The notes: a model not told the origin generated them from the letters alone. 64,000 nucleotides of DNA from Chrysopilus asiliformis (GCA_964034945.1 OZ035961.1:43738184-43802183), one strand, 5' to 3'. Positions 1 through 14,300 are shown, counted from the first letter of the stretch. Program-made: numbers and translations.

Positions 1-388
1 CTAAGAAGGCACAGAATGGGCGAATACTCAAAATAGAAATGCCTATACTGTCAGAGCGCAAGCATTATTTTTGCCATTTGGCACAGTCGCCGTGGTTTTG
101 TACTTGACGGATAATCAAGTTTCCACTGTATTTCGATTTCTTTAATTTTTATTTCAATTTTCTTTCAGATTATTGTTAATTATCTCAAAATGTTTTATTA
201 TGAATCCATACACACCTCAGCAACGTGGCACAATAGTTTTATTATACGTCCGCAACAATAATTCAATTTTTCCAAACTGCTTAATATTCAATTTTAAGCG
301 ATCTGCCCGGCTCGTTTACCGGATTTAACTGTACCAGACTTTTATCTGTGGCGCTATTTGAAATCTAAAGTTTCGCTACTCTGCAACA
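1..388. other. No feature seen
   Basis: AT-rich sequence, probably intron or 3' flank of the myosin gene. I see no coding exon or clear repeat. Confidence 0.4.
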
Positions 389-873
389 TGTATGTGAGTT
401 TTATGTAGAATCATATCCTAAATAACTTTTGTTCTTGCACTTTTTTGATAAGATACATCATTTTTGAGATATTCGCAAAAACCGTTTTCGTTCGTATGGG
501 GAGTACCCCCCCCCCCCCCCCCCCTAATGGTCCATTTTTGCCCATTAACGAACTTAGCCTTGCATTTTACGAAAAACGAATCTGCGTAAAATTTCAAGAT
601 CCTCGAACTCAATCCGTGCGCCCGCAATCCGCGCCACAGACAGACAGACGAACGGACGGACAGACGGTCGGACGGACGGACAGACGGACGGACGGACAGA
701 CGGACGGACAGACGGACGGACAGACGGACGGACGGACATGCAAAATTTAATTTTTTTTATCATTCTAAGCACACTGGTGTAATTCATTTTTGTGTGTGAT
801 GACGGGCTCTTGGCGTTACAAACGGTACGCCAAATTTAATATACCATTTGGTTTCACCATACGGGTATAAAAA
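389..873 (+). repeat. Dispersed repeat family A, copy 1
   Basis: Begins near TGTATGTGAGTTTTATG and ends CACCATACGGGTATAAAAA. It contains a 19-base poly-C run (506-524) and a GGACAGACGGAC microsatellite (about 645-737). The 5' third of the family consensus seen in other copies is missing. The small reading frames over it are microsatellite translations. Confidence 0.85.
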
Positions 874-1822
874 CAAATAGGGTGATTTGTTTTGGAACAT
901 CCTGGAGAAATAATTAAAGATATGAAAGAAAACTTTCTGAAATATTTTTCCTTTGAAAACAATGAATTGGAAAATAATAAATTAGAAAACGATGAACCTG
1001 AAATAAAAACAGTAGCTGCTAAAGCGTCATTATATTGAAAGTTTCAATATCGTGAAAAACTTCTACTGAAGGAGAATTCGAAAAAGTTTTGTAACCGAAT
1101 GTAATTAGTTGGGGTGGAAAATCTAAAGAGAATAATCACGACCGATTTTTTTGTGCTTTGGTATTTGTAAATTTTTGCACTTATATTTTGGCTGAAGCAT
1201 ACCCCTGTTTTATATTTTAACGTTTTAAATTTTATGAATTTAATTTTTAAAAAAGTTCCAAACAGGTAGTCGAGACTGAAATTCGCCTACATTCCGGGAG
1301 AGTGTAGAGCAGTCATAAAAGAAGATTAAAAAGTCGTCACATATTTTTAAAGATCAAAAAAAGCATTTCTACCTAAAAACGAAAAATAACAAAAAAATCA
1401 CGATTACAAAATAGTTAAGAACAATGACAAAAATCGGAGCCAACGAAATCTAATATGAGTTAATACCTGAAATAAACAACCAGTTGGAGAGTCTGTACAT
1501 TGGTGTTCTCTAGCACAAGAATGGTCCTACATAATTAAAAATTTACGTAATGTATTAAGAATATTACACTATGACATAGTATGACACTATTTAATTAATT
1601 TCTTACCGCCTTTACATGAAAAACCGCAATGTCATCTAAATATGGACTCAACGACAGCCTGTAAATTTCAGCCGCAGGTACGCGATATTTTATTTGCAGA
1701 GTCCTTTGATCGAGAAGAAGCATTGAAGTTGTTGATAAAACCAACAGAATAGGAACAAACTAAACAACATAACAAAAGGGGGAAAAACCCAGTATAAAAA
1801 ATAAGTAAAGCACAATTTTTAC
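874..1822. other. Intronic or intergenic sequence with a short plus-strand open stretch
   Basis: Mostly featureless AT-rich DNA. From about 1590 to 1752 the plus strand is open and reads DILFAESFDREEALKLL shortly before a TAG stop. It looks like degraded transposon coding sequence, but I cannot name the family. Confidence 0.3.
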
Positions 1823-2350
1823 CTTTCCGCTAGATCGAGTTATTTTATTTATAATATCCGCAAAAACAACATACTGATCGTTACTTTCCAGGCTATACTT
1901 TTTCCACTGGAGATTTTGACGAAGTCGCACATAATCACCAAGAAATGGATGAGCCACACTACCAGAAAAAAGTAAAATACGTATAAAAAACGGTGAAAAA
2001 AAATAATTTCAATTTTACCTTCTTGCATATGAAGCTTTCCTATCTTTGAATATTATACTAGCGGTGACTTTTTCTCTCATTCGATTACGAGATGTTTGGT
2101 CAAAGGATTTCCGATATTTGTAACAACGCCAACGATGATGTATTGTTCGAAGAAGACGTGACGTTTCCGTTAAGAACTTTGGAGCACTGGGCCATTCCAT
2201 TGATAAGGGGCTCATACTGGTAGGTGGCAAACGAAGTGGTAAAGTCAACAGATAGTGACGAATTTTCCATCTAATGTAATGGCGATAAATCACTTTCACC
2301 GCCCATCGTACTTGTTTTTTATATTTCATCGCACGATATTCTTCTCTTGC
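1823..2350 (-). CDS. Myo95E: Myosin exons 18-19: IQ 2-4 and start of the tail
   Basis: Exon 18 (2350-2019) reads AREEYRAMKYKKQVRWAV, then IYRHYIRWKIRHYLLTLP and TETSRLLRTIHHRWRCYKYR, giving further IQ-like helices and a conserved proline-rich link. Exon 19 (1958-1823) reads VAHPFLGDYVRLRQNLQW, then ADIINKITRSSGK before donor GTAAAA. The last part resembles the beginning of a class I TH1 membrane-binding tail. I could not find the next exon within bases 1-1822. Confidence 0.9.
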
Positions 2351-5300
2351 CTAAAATTATTTTTATTAATATTTAAATTATTCAAAACACATCAATTACA
2401 AAATCTACATATATTTAAATATTTGCAATAAAATTCTAAATACATTGAAATAGCAATTCACCAAAATTCAATAAATATTCTTTATAAGATACGCACATTT
2501 TGCAATGTAGTTAGAAAAAAAAAGAAAAAAATCACCATTAAAGATAATAATACATTTTAATGAAAACAAACGACCAGAATGACTTTTTAATCATTCATTT
2601 TTTAACTGTTTTTGGTAAAAAAAAAGGTGTACGCCAGGCACTAGCGAAATTTGAAAATATTTTTTTGGATACTGGTGATGAAGATTCTAAAATCTTGAGG
2701 TTCTTCTGCTTCGCTACTGCACGCAGGACAAAATACTACAAGTCAACGCCAAAAAATGCGCCACAGGAGAAATTACTTCTTGAATGTTATTAAGAAACAT
2801 GCACGCGTACCAGATTTTGAAAATTCCACTCAAAACTCGAAAGGAACACAAAGGAATATAAATAAGTTTAAAAAGTTTTGAAATACAGGAGTGGTATTGC
2901 TTCGAGTTAGAAGAAAAAGTGGTATTTGTTATCTCGGTTTCTCTCTGTCATTTATTTCGGTCAAAACACAGACAGCGAATACTTCTGGTTCTTCTAACTC
3001 GAAACAAATGCTTGAAACAAGTTACGGAATATCACTCTAGCTTCAAAAAGGTAGAAATAAATAAAGCAGAAGAATATAAGGAAGAAGAAAGTGAAAAAAT
3101 ACGAATTAAATTTTGAGTATATTTCCTTCCAGTTTTACACCAACTGTGAAAAAGTTAGTTTATGTTTCTTTGCAAACATTTATCAATTTTCAATAATTAT
3201 TTTTTGCAACGAAATCAGTGAGGAAGCTAAAGCAAGTTATGTGTATATTCAGTTGATAAAAGTTAAATCAGTTTTTATTTTTTTTTTTGTCTTTTCCTCC
3301 CCTTTTTAGTATTTTAAACCTTAAAAAAAATTATAATCTCGATTAACGTTTTTTATCTAATGAAATATCTTCATGGAAAGAGATTTTTTGACAAGGGGGC
3401 TGAGAAATTTCATAAAGTTTATTTCTTCACATGGTTTTGACCAGAAAAGTTCCCGTCACAGCTATTGTAATACATTCAAAACACGAGTTTTAAAAAGCAA
3501 AAGCGAAAAATCCCTAAATAATGGGTAAAACCTCTTCCAAAGCATTGTTTGTAAAAGTTAGTTATTTTCATGACTTCTTGTCGAGTGAATTTAGATTGCG
3601 CCAGTTTAAATTCAGAAATGTTAAAAATATTTCATGAAATTCAAAATTTCATGAGATAAGTACGATTATATCTTCGAAACGATTATTTTTATCCAACACT
3701 CGTAACCCTATTAGAAGCCCTATTACAATAGAAATTGCCATAAAGTTCAAAATGATTCTCATATCGAATTATTCAGTGAATGAGAGTATAATAGCTTCAA
3801 TATGAAGCAAAAATTTCCATCTAATTTAAATCCTGTAATAAATACTACCAAAGGTGTGTTTCGAAACGCCGCAGTAAAATTTACCACAATCTGTCAAAGT
3901 TCAAACAACTGATTGCAAAAGTTGAAAATAAACTTTACTGCAGCATTTGACCCTGTTTAGATTAGCCGATCCAGGCGCCACGCCATGAACGAAACTGTCA
4001 AAATACTGGCAAGACGAGAAATTGGGGGTGTCAATAGGAAATTGCACCACAAAACTAAAATCTCCATTTTCATAGTTCCGCCTGTCGTGCTCTGATTGGT
4101 TGGCTGTCAAGTTACTTGTGATCCACCGTCATTTGTATTCCAATTTACAAAGCACCAATATTGCGAGAAATTTAAAAGAAAGCAGTTAATTGCACCTAAT
4201 ATATTTTTAAATTGTTCTTTCACTTTTTATTGTTTATGGGATATTTAAAATTTATTTCACTCAAATTTAATTGTGATATTGTCACAGAATTATATGTATT
4301 TTATACCGATTGTCAATTTGTGCAGTTTCCACGTTTCACATTGAAACTGAAAGTTTGGCGTTCAGCTTTCAGTTCCATTCTCAATGTAAACACGAGCAAT
4401 ATTTTTTGTTCATGGCCTGGCGCCTGAATCAGCTTAATCTAAACACCGTCTTTCGGATCGCGATTTGGTTAACTTTGACATTTGCCAATTGAAACATTTT
4501 CATGGAACGGCCCCTGATGTGCCAAACACATGATATCTGGGCAGAAACAGGCTACGATGTAAATTTTTAATGTGAAAACATTCAGAAATAGGCCGCTAAG
4601 GCAAAACATTCTCAAATAAAAATTAATTTTCAACACGGAAAAACATTGAAATACCTATAAAAAGCGATCTACATTTACTTACAATTTTATAAAGACTCCA
4701 CAAATGCCGTCGTCCTGTAAACGGAATACCAAATCGACATTCCTAAACACAAAAAAGCGAAAAACATGCAAAACTTTTTACTCTCACATGCAAATCAATA
4801 AAAAAATTTAAAAATATTTGATAATTTCGAAATATATTCCTGATTGGACATAATATCACTCACCCTCCATGTTCGCCAGGCACTTGCAATCACTATCTGA
4901 CTTTCTCGCATTTGAATAAATTTCTTTCGCTTAATATACATGCGAAATGTCTTCTGAATTAACACAGCTAAATCGTCTAATCGTGATTTACGAAATTCTT
5001 CCAGTTCATAAACCTATGATGATGGACAGAACTTAAAATTCAAATAAGGATTTGAAAATGCTAATAATCTTACAGTTCTTGGACTACGTATAAAGACATT
5101 TTTTGTCCCGATTGTAAATTCAGGTGCTGGTAATGGAACACTCCGTATTATTAATGCAATGCCCTCGATTGTGTTGCCATGGTCAAAGTGTGGCCACGTG
5201 TGGCTATTCAATAATTTATACCGATGAAAAAACTTTGAATGCGTCATATGGAAGCAATGTCCCGTTCGACAAAGATTCACTAATGGCATAAGGCTCATAT

Positions 5301-8300
5301 AACGCACCTGATGTTGCACTAAAGCTAATTCAAATGTCCTTGCCTGCTGACATTCGTTCGGTTTTATACAAAACACGTAATGATTGCGTCGGTTCTTAAT
5401 AATCGAGAGTAACGTTTGCAGTTGCGTACGTAAATTTGAACTTAAACTAGTTGGTTTTTTTGATGCACGTTTAGGATTGCCTGTGAAAAACAAATTAATC
5501 AGTTTGCTTTTATTGCATAATAAAAATCAATAAAAAATCATTTACCTTCTGGAAAAAGACTTTGTACTAATGACATTTTACTCTGAAAAAGACCTGAGCT
5601 TATACTCTTCGGTAATATATCAGAATTTTTTTCAAGAAAACCATTCACTGAGTAATTTACAACGCCAGCAAAATGACGTATTCTTTTTGAATGACAAAAA
5701 AATAAACTGTAATTTAAAAAAAAATTTCTTTCACATTTCAAAAATAATACTTAAAAAATGTTGAAGCCATTGATGGTCCACTTGTTAAGAAATTTGTATG
5801 GCCGGCACAGCATTGTTGAACACGGACAAGAAATGTTTCATCACTGATTATATGAGGCTCATTCAATAAACTAAGAATACCATAATTCGGTTTATCGATT
5901 AATTCACATATTGTTTCATTATCGAAGAAATCAACACGCGTCCACTCTAATCCTTCTCTCATATAAAGATCTTGTTCCGATTTTAAGACACTTTGTAACA
6001 AATTCTAAAAAAAAATTAAAACTACTTAGGAGATATTTTCGTTGTGAATGTTAAAAATTGTTCATACTTGATGAAGTTTTTCATTGCAATAATTTATTGC
6101 TAATTGCTCAAAAGAATTATTCTCCAATATCTCAAATCCATAGAAATCCAAAATTGCTAAATTTTTCTCTCGTTGATTCGATTTAAGTGATTCATTAATA
6201 CGATTTACGAGCCACGTAAACAGCCGTCCATACAATGTCCGACAAAGTGTATTCCTTATCGTTGATGCTTGTCGGGCATCTAATTCTGATCCTGGGAGAA
6301 AAACAAAACAATATTACCAATTTCCGTACTCGATCTTCAAACGGTCGAGTGTATTGTCCGGAAATCTTAGGGAAGTTAAATTTTCACTGCCCAAAGAGAG
6401 CATCGAGGAATTATGAACAAATTATGGCAGACACAAACCAATAAAAGAGATGCTGAGATATTTTAATAGTATAAATCAAGTATTTACTTTAATCGGAAAT
6501 ATAATAGGGAAAACTTCGGGACAAAGGGTGGGAAGGTGGAGAAAAAGTGTAGTTAGGGAAAAGTGAGAGACAGGAATTTTTCCTAGTCTCCCCTTCTCCC
6601 ACCAAAAATTCCCCTACCACCCTCCCAACGAAAAAATAGGTCATGAACATATGCATACTCACGAGTTGCTCATGAGCAAAACAATTTACTAATCTCAAAC
6701 TGCTCATGAGCAATTCAATTGCTCGCAGTCAAATCAAATCCTCGCACTCACCAATTTTTCAAATTACTCATGAGCAGTAAGATGTTTAAAAACTCATGAG
6801 TCATATGTGAATACTAATGAGAGAGCATTTCCTACGCTGAGATTTTATCTTCTTGAAACAATTGATTTATTTGTTTCTTTATCAGATATTTAACCAAAAT
6901 TTCCACCAAAACTTCATATTTACAAATACAGTGGACGTCCAGTCGATATAACGAACGTTCGGTATAACGAACGTTCACATTCTTTACATTGATGTCTCTA
7001 TATGTGGTGCTCAGAATTAAAGTGGATCAACTCCACTTTTTGAAATTTCCATATTATGATGTTAAAGTGCTTAATAATATTAGTTTATTCGGTAAATTTT
7101 TTTGTAAGTCCTCCTTGTTGCGTAACGGTAATTGTAAGCTGTATTTAAATTGGTAACTGACAAAAAAGAATTATTTTCAGTGCTCAAATGAACCAAGTTT
7201 AAAAAAAACTTAAGTTTGAAATTTTATGGACTTGATTCACTTCAGTTCTGAACACCCCATATATCGAACGTTTCCAAAATTAACTACTCGAAATAACGAA
7301 CGATTTTTTTGTAGAATATCCATTCCATGTTTAAGTTAACTCTACATATTTTGGTACTGTTATATGTGATGTATATGCCACCCAACGTAACCCCACTGAT
7401 TCAGCCGATGGATCAAAATGCTATTCGGTTGACCAAATTGTTTTACAGAAACAGTTTGTTGATCCAAATTGTCAGTGCCCATTCAACTAGCATGAATAAC
7501 GATGGTATCTTTTTTCGGACAAAAAACAGTATATTTCACCTAAAAATTTAAAAAAGCGGTAAATCGATTTGAAAAAACAGTATTTTTCGCAGTATAAATT
7601 TTATGCAATGAAAATTTACAAAAAAGCAAATTAAACACCGGGCGATTCACTTCCATCATCTGCATCGTCTTCGCTTTCCATATCGCCTTCTTTGGCTGTT
7701 GTTTGGTATTTGTCCTTTAAAGCAATTTGACGAAGCAATTCCGGTTTTGTTTTGAGGTAATTATAAAAATAACCGCATGGATATTTCAAGTTACATTTGA
7801 CGATCAGAATTGCCGCCAATGTTTTCACTTCTAATCGAGTTTTGTCTGACATTTTGCATTGCTATTAATAAATTTGAATTTCAAAACGTTAAAGAATTAA
7901 AGTTCAATATTTTTTCTGAGTATTAATATACAGTATTTTGAGGAAAATAGCAGTATATGCAGTATTGGAGTCTGAAAAACAGTATAATACTGCGAAAAAC
8001 AGTATAATACTGCGAAAAACAGTATAGATACCATCATAAAGCATGAACATTACCGAATCACTAAAGCCTCTTACGGTCTTTGAGGCGGTTAATCTTATTG
8101 CTGAACTCCCAAGTTCGGTGAAGAAGATGAAATTCCGCACTACGTTCTGACGAGGAAATCATAACAAAAAGGCGAATACTTATGCTGGTCAATAAAATTT
8201 TTTCTGAGGTAACTCATACATATTTTAATCGTACCTGTTGTTTAGATTGAGTAACAATAAGTTATCATGTGTCACTTTTGCTAAAACCGTTCAAATATGG

Positions 8301-11300
8301 AAGATATACAGGCTTGGAATAACACCGACATAAATATGGTGGAAGCTGATGCTGAACCAGAAGAATTAATTGAAATCGCTTGTCGAGGACGAGCCTGTTA
8401 CAGTGAAACATTCAGAAGTAATTGAAAATTTCAACACTTGTTTGAAATGGGCTATAGCGAACGGTAGTTCCTACTTGTTTTGATGAGAAAAAATTAAAAT
8501 ACGATTCTTTTTATACTTAAATATCGTTACGATATAACGAATAATTCGATATTGCGAACGGGCTCCAACATTATATCGTTCGTTATACTGGACGTCCACT
8601 GTATAAGAATACCCATAAATTTTAATAACAATTCAAATTTTTCTGGTACTGAAATTTCACAGTACTGGATATTCCAAATTATAAATTTTACAAATTATTT
8701 TTTACTTTACAGAAATTTAATTTTTTTTCTTCATTTTTTTTTAAATATTTTTTATTAGTAGCAGGAAATACGTTGCATAAGAGGGCAACGTTGTTAATAT
8801 GCCATAGCTCTTTATTTATTTAGATTTCTGATCCGTTCACTAAAAATACAAATTACTTACCATTATCATCATGCAACCATTGACAACTAGCTCTAGTAAG
8901 GCAATGCAATAAAATTTGAGCGTCTAAATTTAAAAGTTGAGCTGTTTCCTGTAATTCTAAAATATTTAAAAAAAATGAATACATTTTTATACACAGTATT
9001 TTATTGGAATTACCATAATCATTTGATATTTGACAACCTTCAGTTCCATCGATATTTGTAATAGGTACAAATATAAAATTCCCCAATTTTAAGACAACAG
9101 CTAATACTCTAAATATTGAAATAATTTCATCTGAACTAAGGCCCAATGTTTCTAATGATTTCTACCAAAAAAAAGACACCGTCACTTTTATTTTAAAAAT
9201 GTGAAAATGTTTCAAATTCAAACTTACTTTTGTATATAAAAAATTATTCTTATCATCGTCAATTGCAATCGTATTTTTGAGCAATTCATATTTATCAATA
9301 TTTCTAAACAGCTTTAACGACTCTAATAAAAAGTATAGATTTAAATTACTAATTTGAAAAAAATGTTTATTGTTAATGTTATCTTACTTAAAAATTGTAT
9401 GTCAGCACCAAGTAGTAATTGATAAAATATATGGAAGTTACGTTCCCCTGCATTTATATTTGTTACACGTGTCTACAAAAACACACACAAAAGTATTAAT
9501 TTAAAGAAAAAATTAAGGTATTGCTAAAAAAACTCATATTTTGCTTTTCTAAATCTGTCAGACAATTTTTAAAATTGTTTAACGCCTTGACACCGCGGGG
9601 TCATGTAAGACCCCACTAGTTTTATTCTAATTTACCAGAACAGAAACTCTAATTTACCGGAGAAGAATGCTTCAAATTTATTTTTGAGTTACTCTCCAAC
9701 TTTTTTTAGTCTACAAATCTTTTAGACAGTATTTCTTGATAATTGATAATATCAGAATAGGTGCAAGTATAAACATATGCATTATGCATAAAAACGTTGT
9801 TATTTGTATATTTTATTTACCTTTTCTAACATATCTGCGTGCATGAAAATTCAAAATAAATATTCATAAATTGTTATAAAAATATTCCGTATGCATTTGT
9901 AAAACAAAAATAACTAAGTTTCGTTTAGATTTTTATTTAAAATGTTCACTCTTTTAATGATTTATTGAAAGAATATATATTATAGTATGTATAATACAAT
10001 CCTTGAAAGCCAGGTGTTACGAATTTCAACATTTCGACATCAAAACCGTGATAATCAACTCTTAAAATTCCTACTTTTTTTCGAGATACGTTTCACAAAG
10101 AGAAATCAATCTGTCTTTCTATGAGAACTCAATCTGTCTTTCTATGTTTCGCAGAAATAAAAATATTTTAATACCATGTGATCAAAAAAGATCTTTTTAG
10201 TTGCAGAATTAGGCCATATGGAACAGTGTATTTAAAATCCGCGATATATTTTGTCTGTTATTGCAAGTAGAAATATATTGGTTTGGGAAAAAGTATTGGG
10301 TCTTTTTTTAAACAAAGTGCAACAAAAATTTTACATAATACTTCAAGTTATTTTTATTAAATCAAATATGTCTCGTTTTGTTCGACCATTTTCTGCAATT
10401 TTTCTGGTAGAATCATTATTCCATCGCTGTGGAACTTCCGGGGTTTTTGGCTGAAAACTGAACCAAGTGATTTTCACACGCCTCTTTTAAGGGCAACTTG
10501 CATCAGCAAGAGTATTGCAGAGACCGAAAGCGAGAGCGTACACGGAGCAACGTTCGGTCATCAGCATGCCGCAGCCTCACCAAATTGTGGGAAAGAAACG
10601 AGTGCGGCAAGAGGGGAAAAGTCGCCACTCGAAAAGTGTTGTTCACTTCATCTTTTACGCACACAAACGAAGTCGCTCGTGTAGCACGTCAGCATGCATG
10701 TGTGCGTAATTTCATTGAGTCAGTCGGTGCTTAGCCGACTCGTAACATATCCCAAATAAACAAAAATTGAATGCAAATAGTGAAATCCCAATTGCAGGTA
10801 GTTTTATTTTTCAGGTAGGTAGGAAAGAGTAAATGCCATAACAAATTACCAGTTCTTATTCTTCGATTGTTGGCAGTTTCTATTGTGGCAATTGATGTTG
10901 CCTCGGTGCTAGCTAATAAAGGAATGAGCTGGAAATACAATACATATATGAGAACCACACACACATGAGAGATCGCTTTTTGTACACAAGTTTTTCCTAC
11001 TAAAAAGTGAAGATGCGTGTACGTTCGCACAAACAAATGATAGTCCGATTGTACAAGGTTAGGACTATACGGTGGTTGATGCATCCTTCCCAAGAAAACT
11101 CTCTCAATTTTTGGTGAGTTATCAAAGATGTACGTGGTCTAGCGTTGCCGTAGTGGAATATACCTTTCCTGTTGATCCAATCGCACCGTTTTTCTGCCGC
11201 TTCAAATGCACTAGTTTTTCGCAGTATGGTAAGTACGAGTATTGCGGACCAGGCGGGTAATGTGGACCACTGTAATATCTCAGAAACTGTACGAGGGAAT

Positions 11301-14300
11301 TAATTCGAGTTCAAGTTCAAACATGTACCGGCGACACTTGATCTGTGAAACCAATTGTGTCCGTTGAAAGCTCATTCAGTTTCAGATTTTTTTGGAGGAA
11401 GGTCATATTGCCAGAAAAATCGTGTTTTTTAATTGACAAAGAAAATTGGTTTGTGTGATCTGGGCACACAACATTGGTCCACATTACCCGCACCAAAATG
11501 AAATTGGATGATTGTGTCAATCTTCACATTTTTCGATTTAAAAAGACAAAAAATCATCAGATCAGGATTTTCAATTTTACATTAAATGGTTATGATTTTC
11601 TCTTGGATAACAAACTGCTGTTTTTAAAAAAATTCTTATAGTTGCCTCATATGAGTAAAAAATAGGAACGGTGGTCCACAATACCCGTACTTACCATAGA
11701 GTACAGAACCAATCGTTTGCCTAACCGATAACACCTCATGATGTAGGATCCCCTTCTAGTCCCACCGAACTTACAGCGTCACCTTTTTCGGTGTCAGTCC
11801 TGACATTGCCTTTGTCTACACAGCTTGACCACGCTTCGACCACATTTTCTCCGCACTATGTTGTCATACGTGATCCATTTTTAATCGCCTGTTAACAACC
11901 GCTTCCAAAAAGGATCGATGCCATTGCTGAAACATTAAATAACCGATGGCAACACGATCCATTAATTTTTTTGCAGTAAATTCATGCGGTGCTCAAACGT
12001 CGAGCTTTTTGTGGTATCCACCTCATATCAAGAGGTTTAAAACTGATTTGTGGTCAATCGTCAGTTCCTTAGCGATGTCATGATTGTTTTTATGCCGATC
12101 TTGCTCAAAGTATTTGATCGGCTTCTTCGATGATTGTACGACCAGAGCAATGTGCATCTTTGACATCAAAATCTCCCGCTCTCTTCACGGATTTTTATCA
12201 ACGGATTTTTTCAGAAATTAAACTTATTTGTCCGACTTAATAAATTTTACTACACTGCGCAATAGTAGCTTTATGTATCAACTATCAAAAAGTACAGCAT
12301 TGCTAGAGTGCAACCAATAGTTCTGTAGTTATGGTGCTTCAGAGACATGAAAAAAGCCCGATACTTTTCCCCAACCTAAATTGTTTTTGCATTCAAGTTA
12401 ATAAGGTTAATACGACATTCATTTAATTTCAAATATCAAAAGAAAAATAAATCTTTTATACATAAAAAAGAAAAATATATCTTGTATGGTGTTATTTGAG
12501 CCCAATTTTCGCCAGTGATGCAATAAAATAGCATTCATTTAATGGAGTAAAAATTATAGGCCGTTTTTACCAATGGTTCGTCTTAGAAACCAGTGATAAT
12601 AATTTTGTTAGTTATGCTGTAACGACTCTCCTAATTCTAGAATTTTACATATACTTTAAATAACACCGGAGACCCTGTCTGAATTGTGATTTGTAACCTT
12701 TTGCTTGTTTTCTTAAAACTAAGTATGATACGGTAATTAAGTATGGTAATTATACAAAACACCCCTCCTATAGGGTCTACTGCTTGAATTTTTCTTACTT
12801 ACAGTGTGTGATGTGAATTCCGATAGGATCGCCTTTGAAATCGATTTCCATATCGAAAAATTTTCCCTGAAATCACAAAAAAAAACTGTTTGGCATATAT
12901 TATTAACAAAAAAAATTAGCATACAAATCTGCTTGAATTATTGTTTTTCGTCGTCATTGCATTTCCCATAGCTTCCAAGAAGACATAAGAACACGCCACT
13001 CGATCACGCACTTTCTGTGTCTTGCCTATTTCCGTGTAATCGGAAGACGAACTCATGGTCCGCTCTCTCGTAACATGTGGCTGAGGAAAGGAATACTCCA
13101 GGCTTTGATTTAGTCTCTGTGCATCAAGTAATAGTGAAGTTTTCGAACTGATTTTCGCGTTATCCAAATTTGTTAAGGATGGATTACAACATCCACCCAC
13201 CGTCAAACCGCGGCGATTTAAATTTGTACAGCTACCTTTAGAGCTTTTCAAAGTCGAACTTGAACGCGTTTCATCGTTTGCATCTAAACTTTGCTGTTTG
13301 CCGCATTTCAAATGACTACACTGTTTACAACCTTGTGTCGCATTTGTTGTTTTCGATTGATGTGGCAGCGTCGAATGATCGATATTTGTCGATCCCGCAT
13401 TCGATGATTTTTGATTGTGAATATTACATGTTAAATTACTACTATTTGTGGTATTACTAGTATTGCAGCAGGCATTCAATTTTGTATGTATTGATGATGA
13501 TTGCGACGTTGACGATGTTGCCCCTACAGTGATTGCTGATGTTGTCTCATTTAATCGGTTCGTGCTTGAATTTTTTGTTAGATCACAGTTTGACTTTCTT
13601 ATACAGTAATCAACATTAGATAATGTTTTTGATCGGCCAATAGCATCAACGTGATTATGTTTAAAGCATGATTTTGTTGCGGTGGTTGTCCCACTAGAAT
13701 GTACAATTGGATTTTGTTGGGGCAGATTTTCAGAGCTTTTGTGATGGGAGAAATCAAAATCGACCATTTTCTCCCGGGATAATTTCTGTAATTCAAAAAA
13801 TGTATTTTTTTAGAACCTCTCGAAATAATTGAATACAAATTACCCTTTGTGTACTTGACCTATCGGAACTTTCTGAACGGGCTTTTATTAAACAACCATG
13901 TTTCTCAATTGGCACTGAATTTGGCACTGGTGATTGACGTTTAGGTGTAGACGGACGTGAATTCGGCCGGGAGCATATGATTGTTGCGGAACACGTACTA
14001 GAATTTCGACGCCGAGCGAAATGACACCTACTTGATTTAATCTTTTTCGCGTCCTGGATCTGTGTCAAAAAACTTATCACTTTCCTTGACGACTCCGTTT
14101 TACCTGAACCACTTTCCCCTGAAAATATACACATATTCAATTTTTTCCAACAAAAAAATCTTTATCAACGTAAAAAATCGCAAAAATTCGCTAAAAGTAT
14201 CCCTTTGACGAATAATGCAGATTTCTGTCATTCTATCTGTCCATCCGTTAATAAGATGATGGACCTCAGAGTCTAGTAATCGTGCTAGGAATCTGAACCT

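Larger units (their letters stand above)
10278..12379 (-). mobile_element. Degenerate Mos1-type mariner, interrupted
   Basis: Ends TTGGTTTGGGAAAAAGTAT (10278) and, in inverse, TTAGGTTGGGGAAAAGTAT (12379) match each other and mariner-type termini. Reading leftward, broken coding pieces include SGDFDVKDAHCSGRT near 12180 (the helix-turn-helix linker) and PPYSPNLVQSDYHLF near 11050 (the catalytic PxYSPDLxPxDYHLF motif). Several stops and frameshifts make it dead. A MITE is inserted at 11227-11696, and GC-richer foreign sequence occupies about 10470-10945. Confidence 0.8.

Noticed and set aside
445..787. Overlapping frames with RTDGQTDG- and SVRPSVRP-like repeats
   Set aside because: Translation of the GGACAGACGGAC tract of repeat family A; the same appears at 16027-16269, 52579-52889 and 56496-56891.
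2015..2329. Treating the 104-codon minus frame starting at an internal Met as a separate gene
   Set aside because: It is an internal part of myosin exon 18; the exon extends upstream to 2350.
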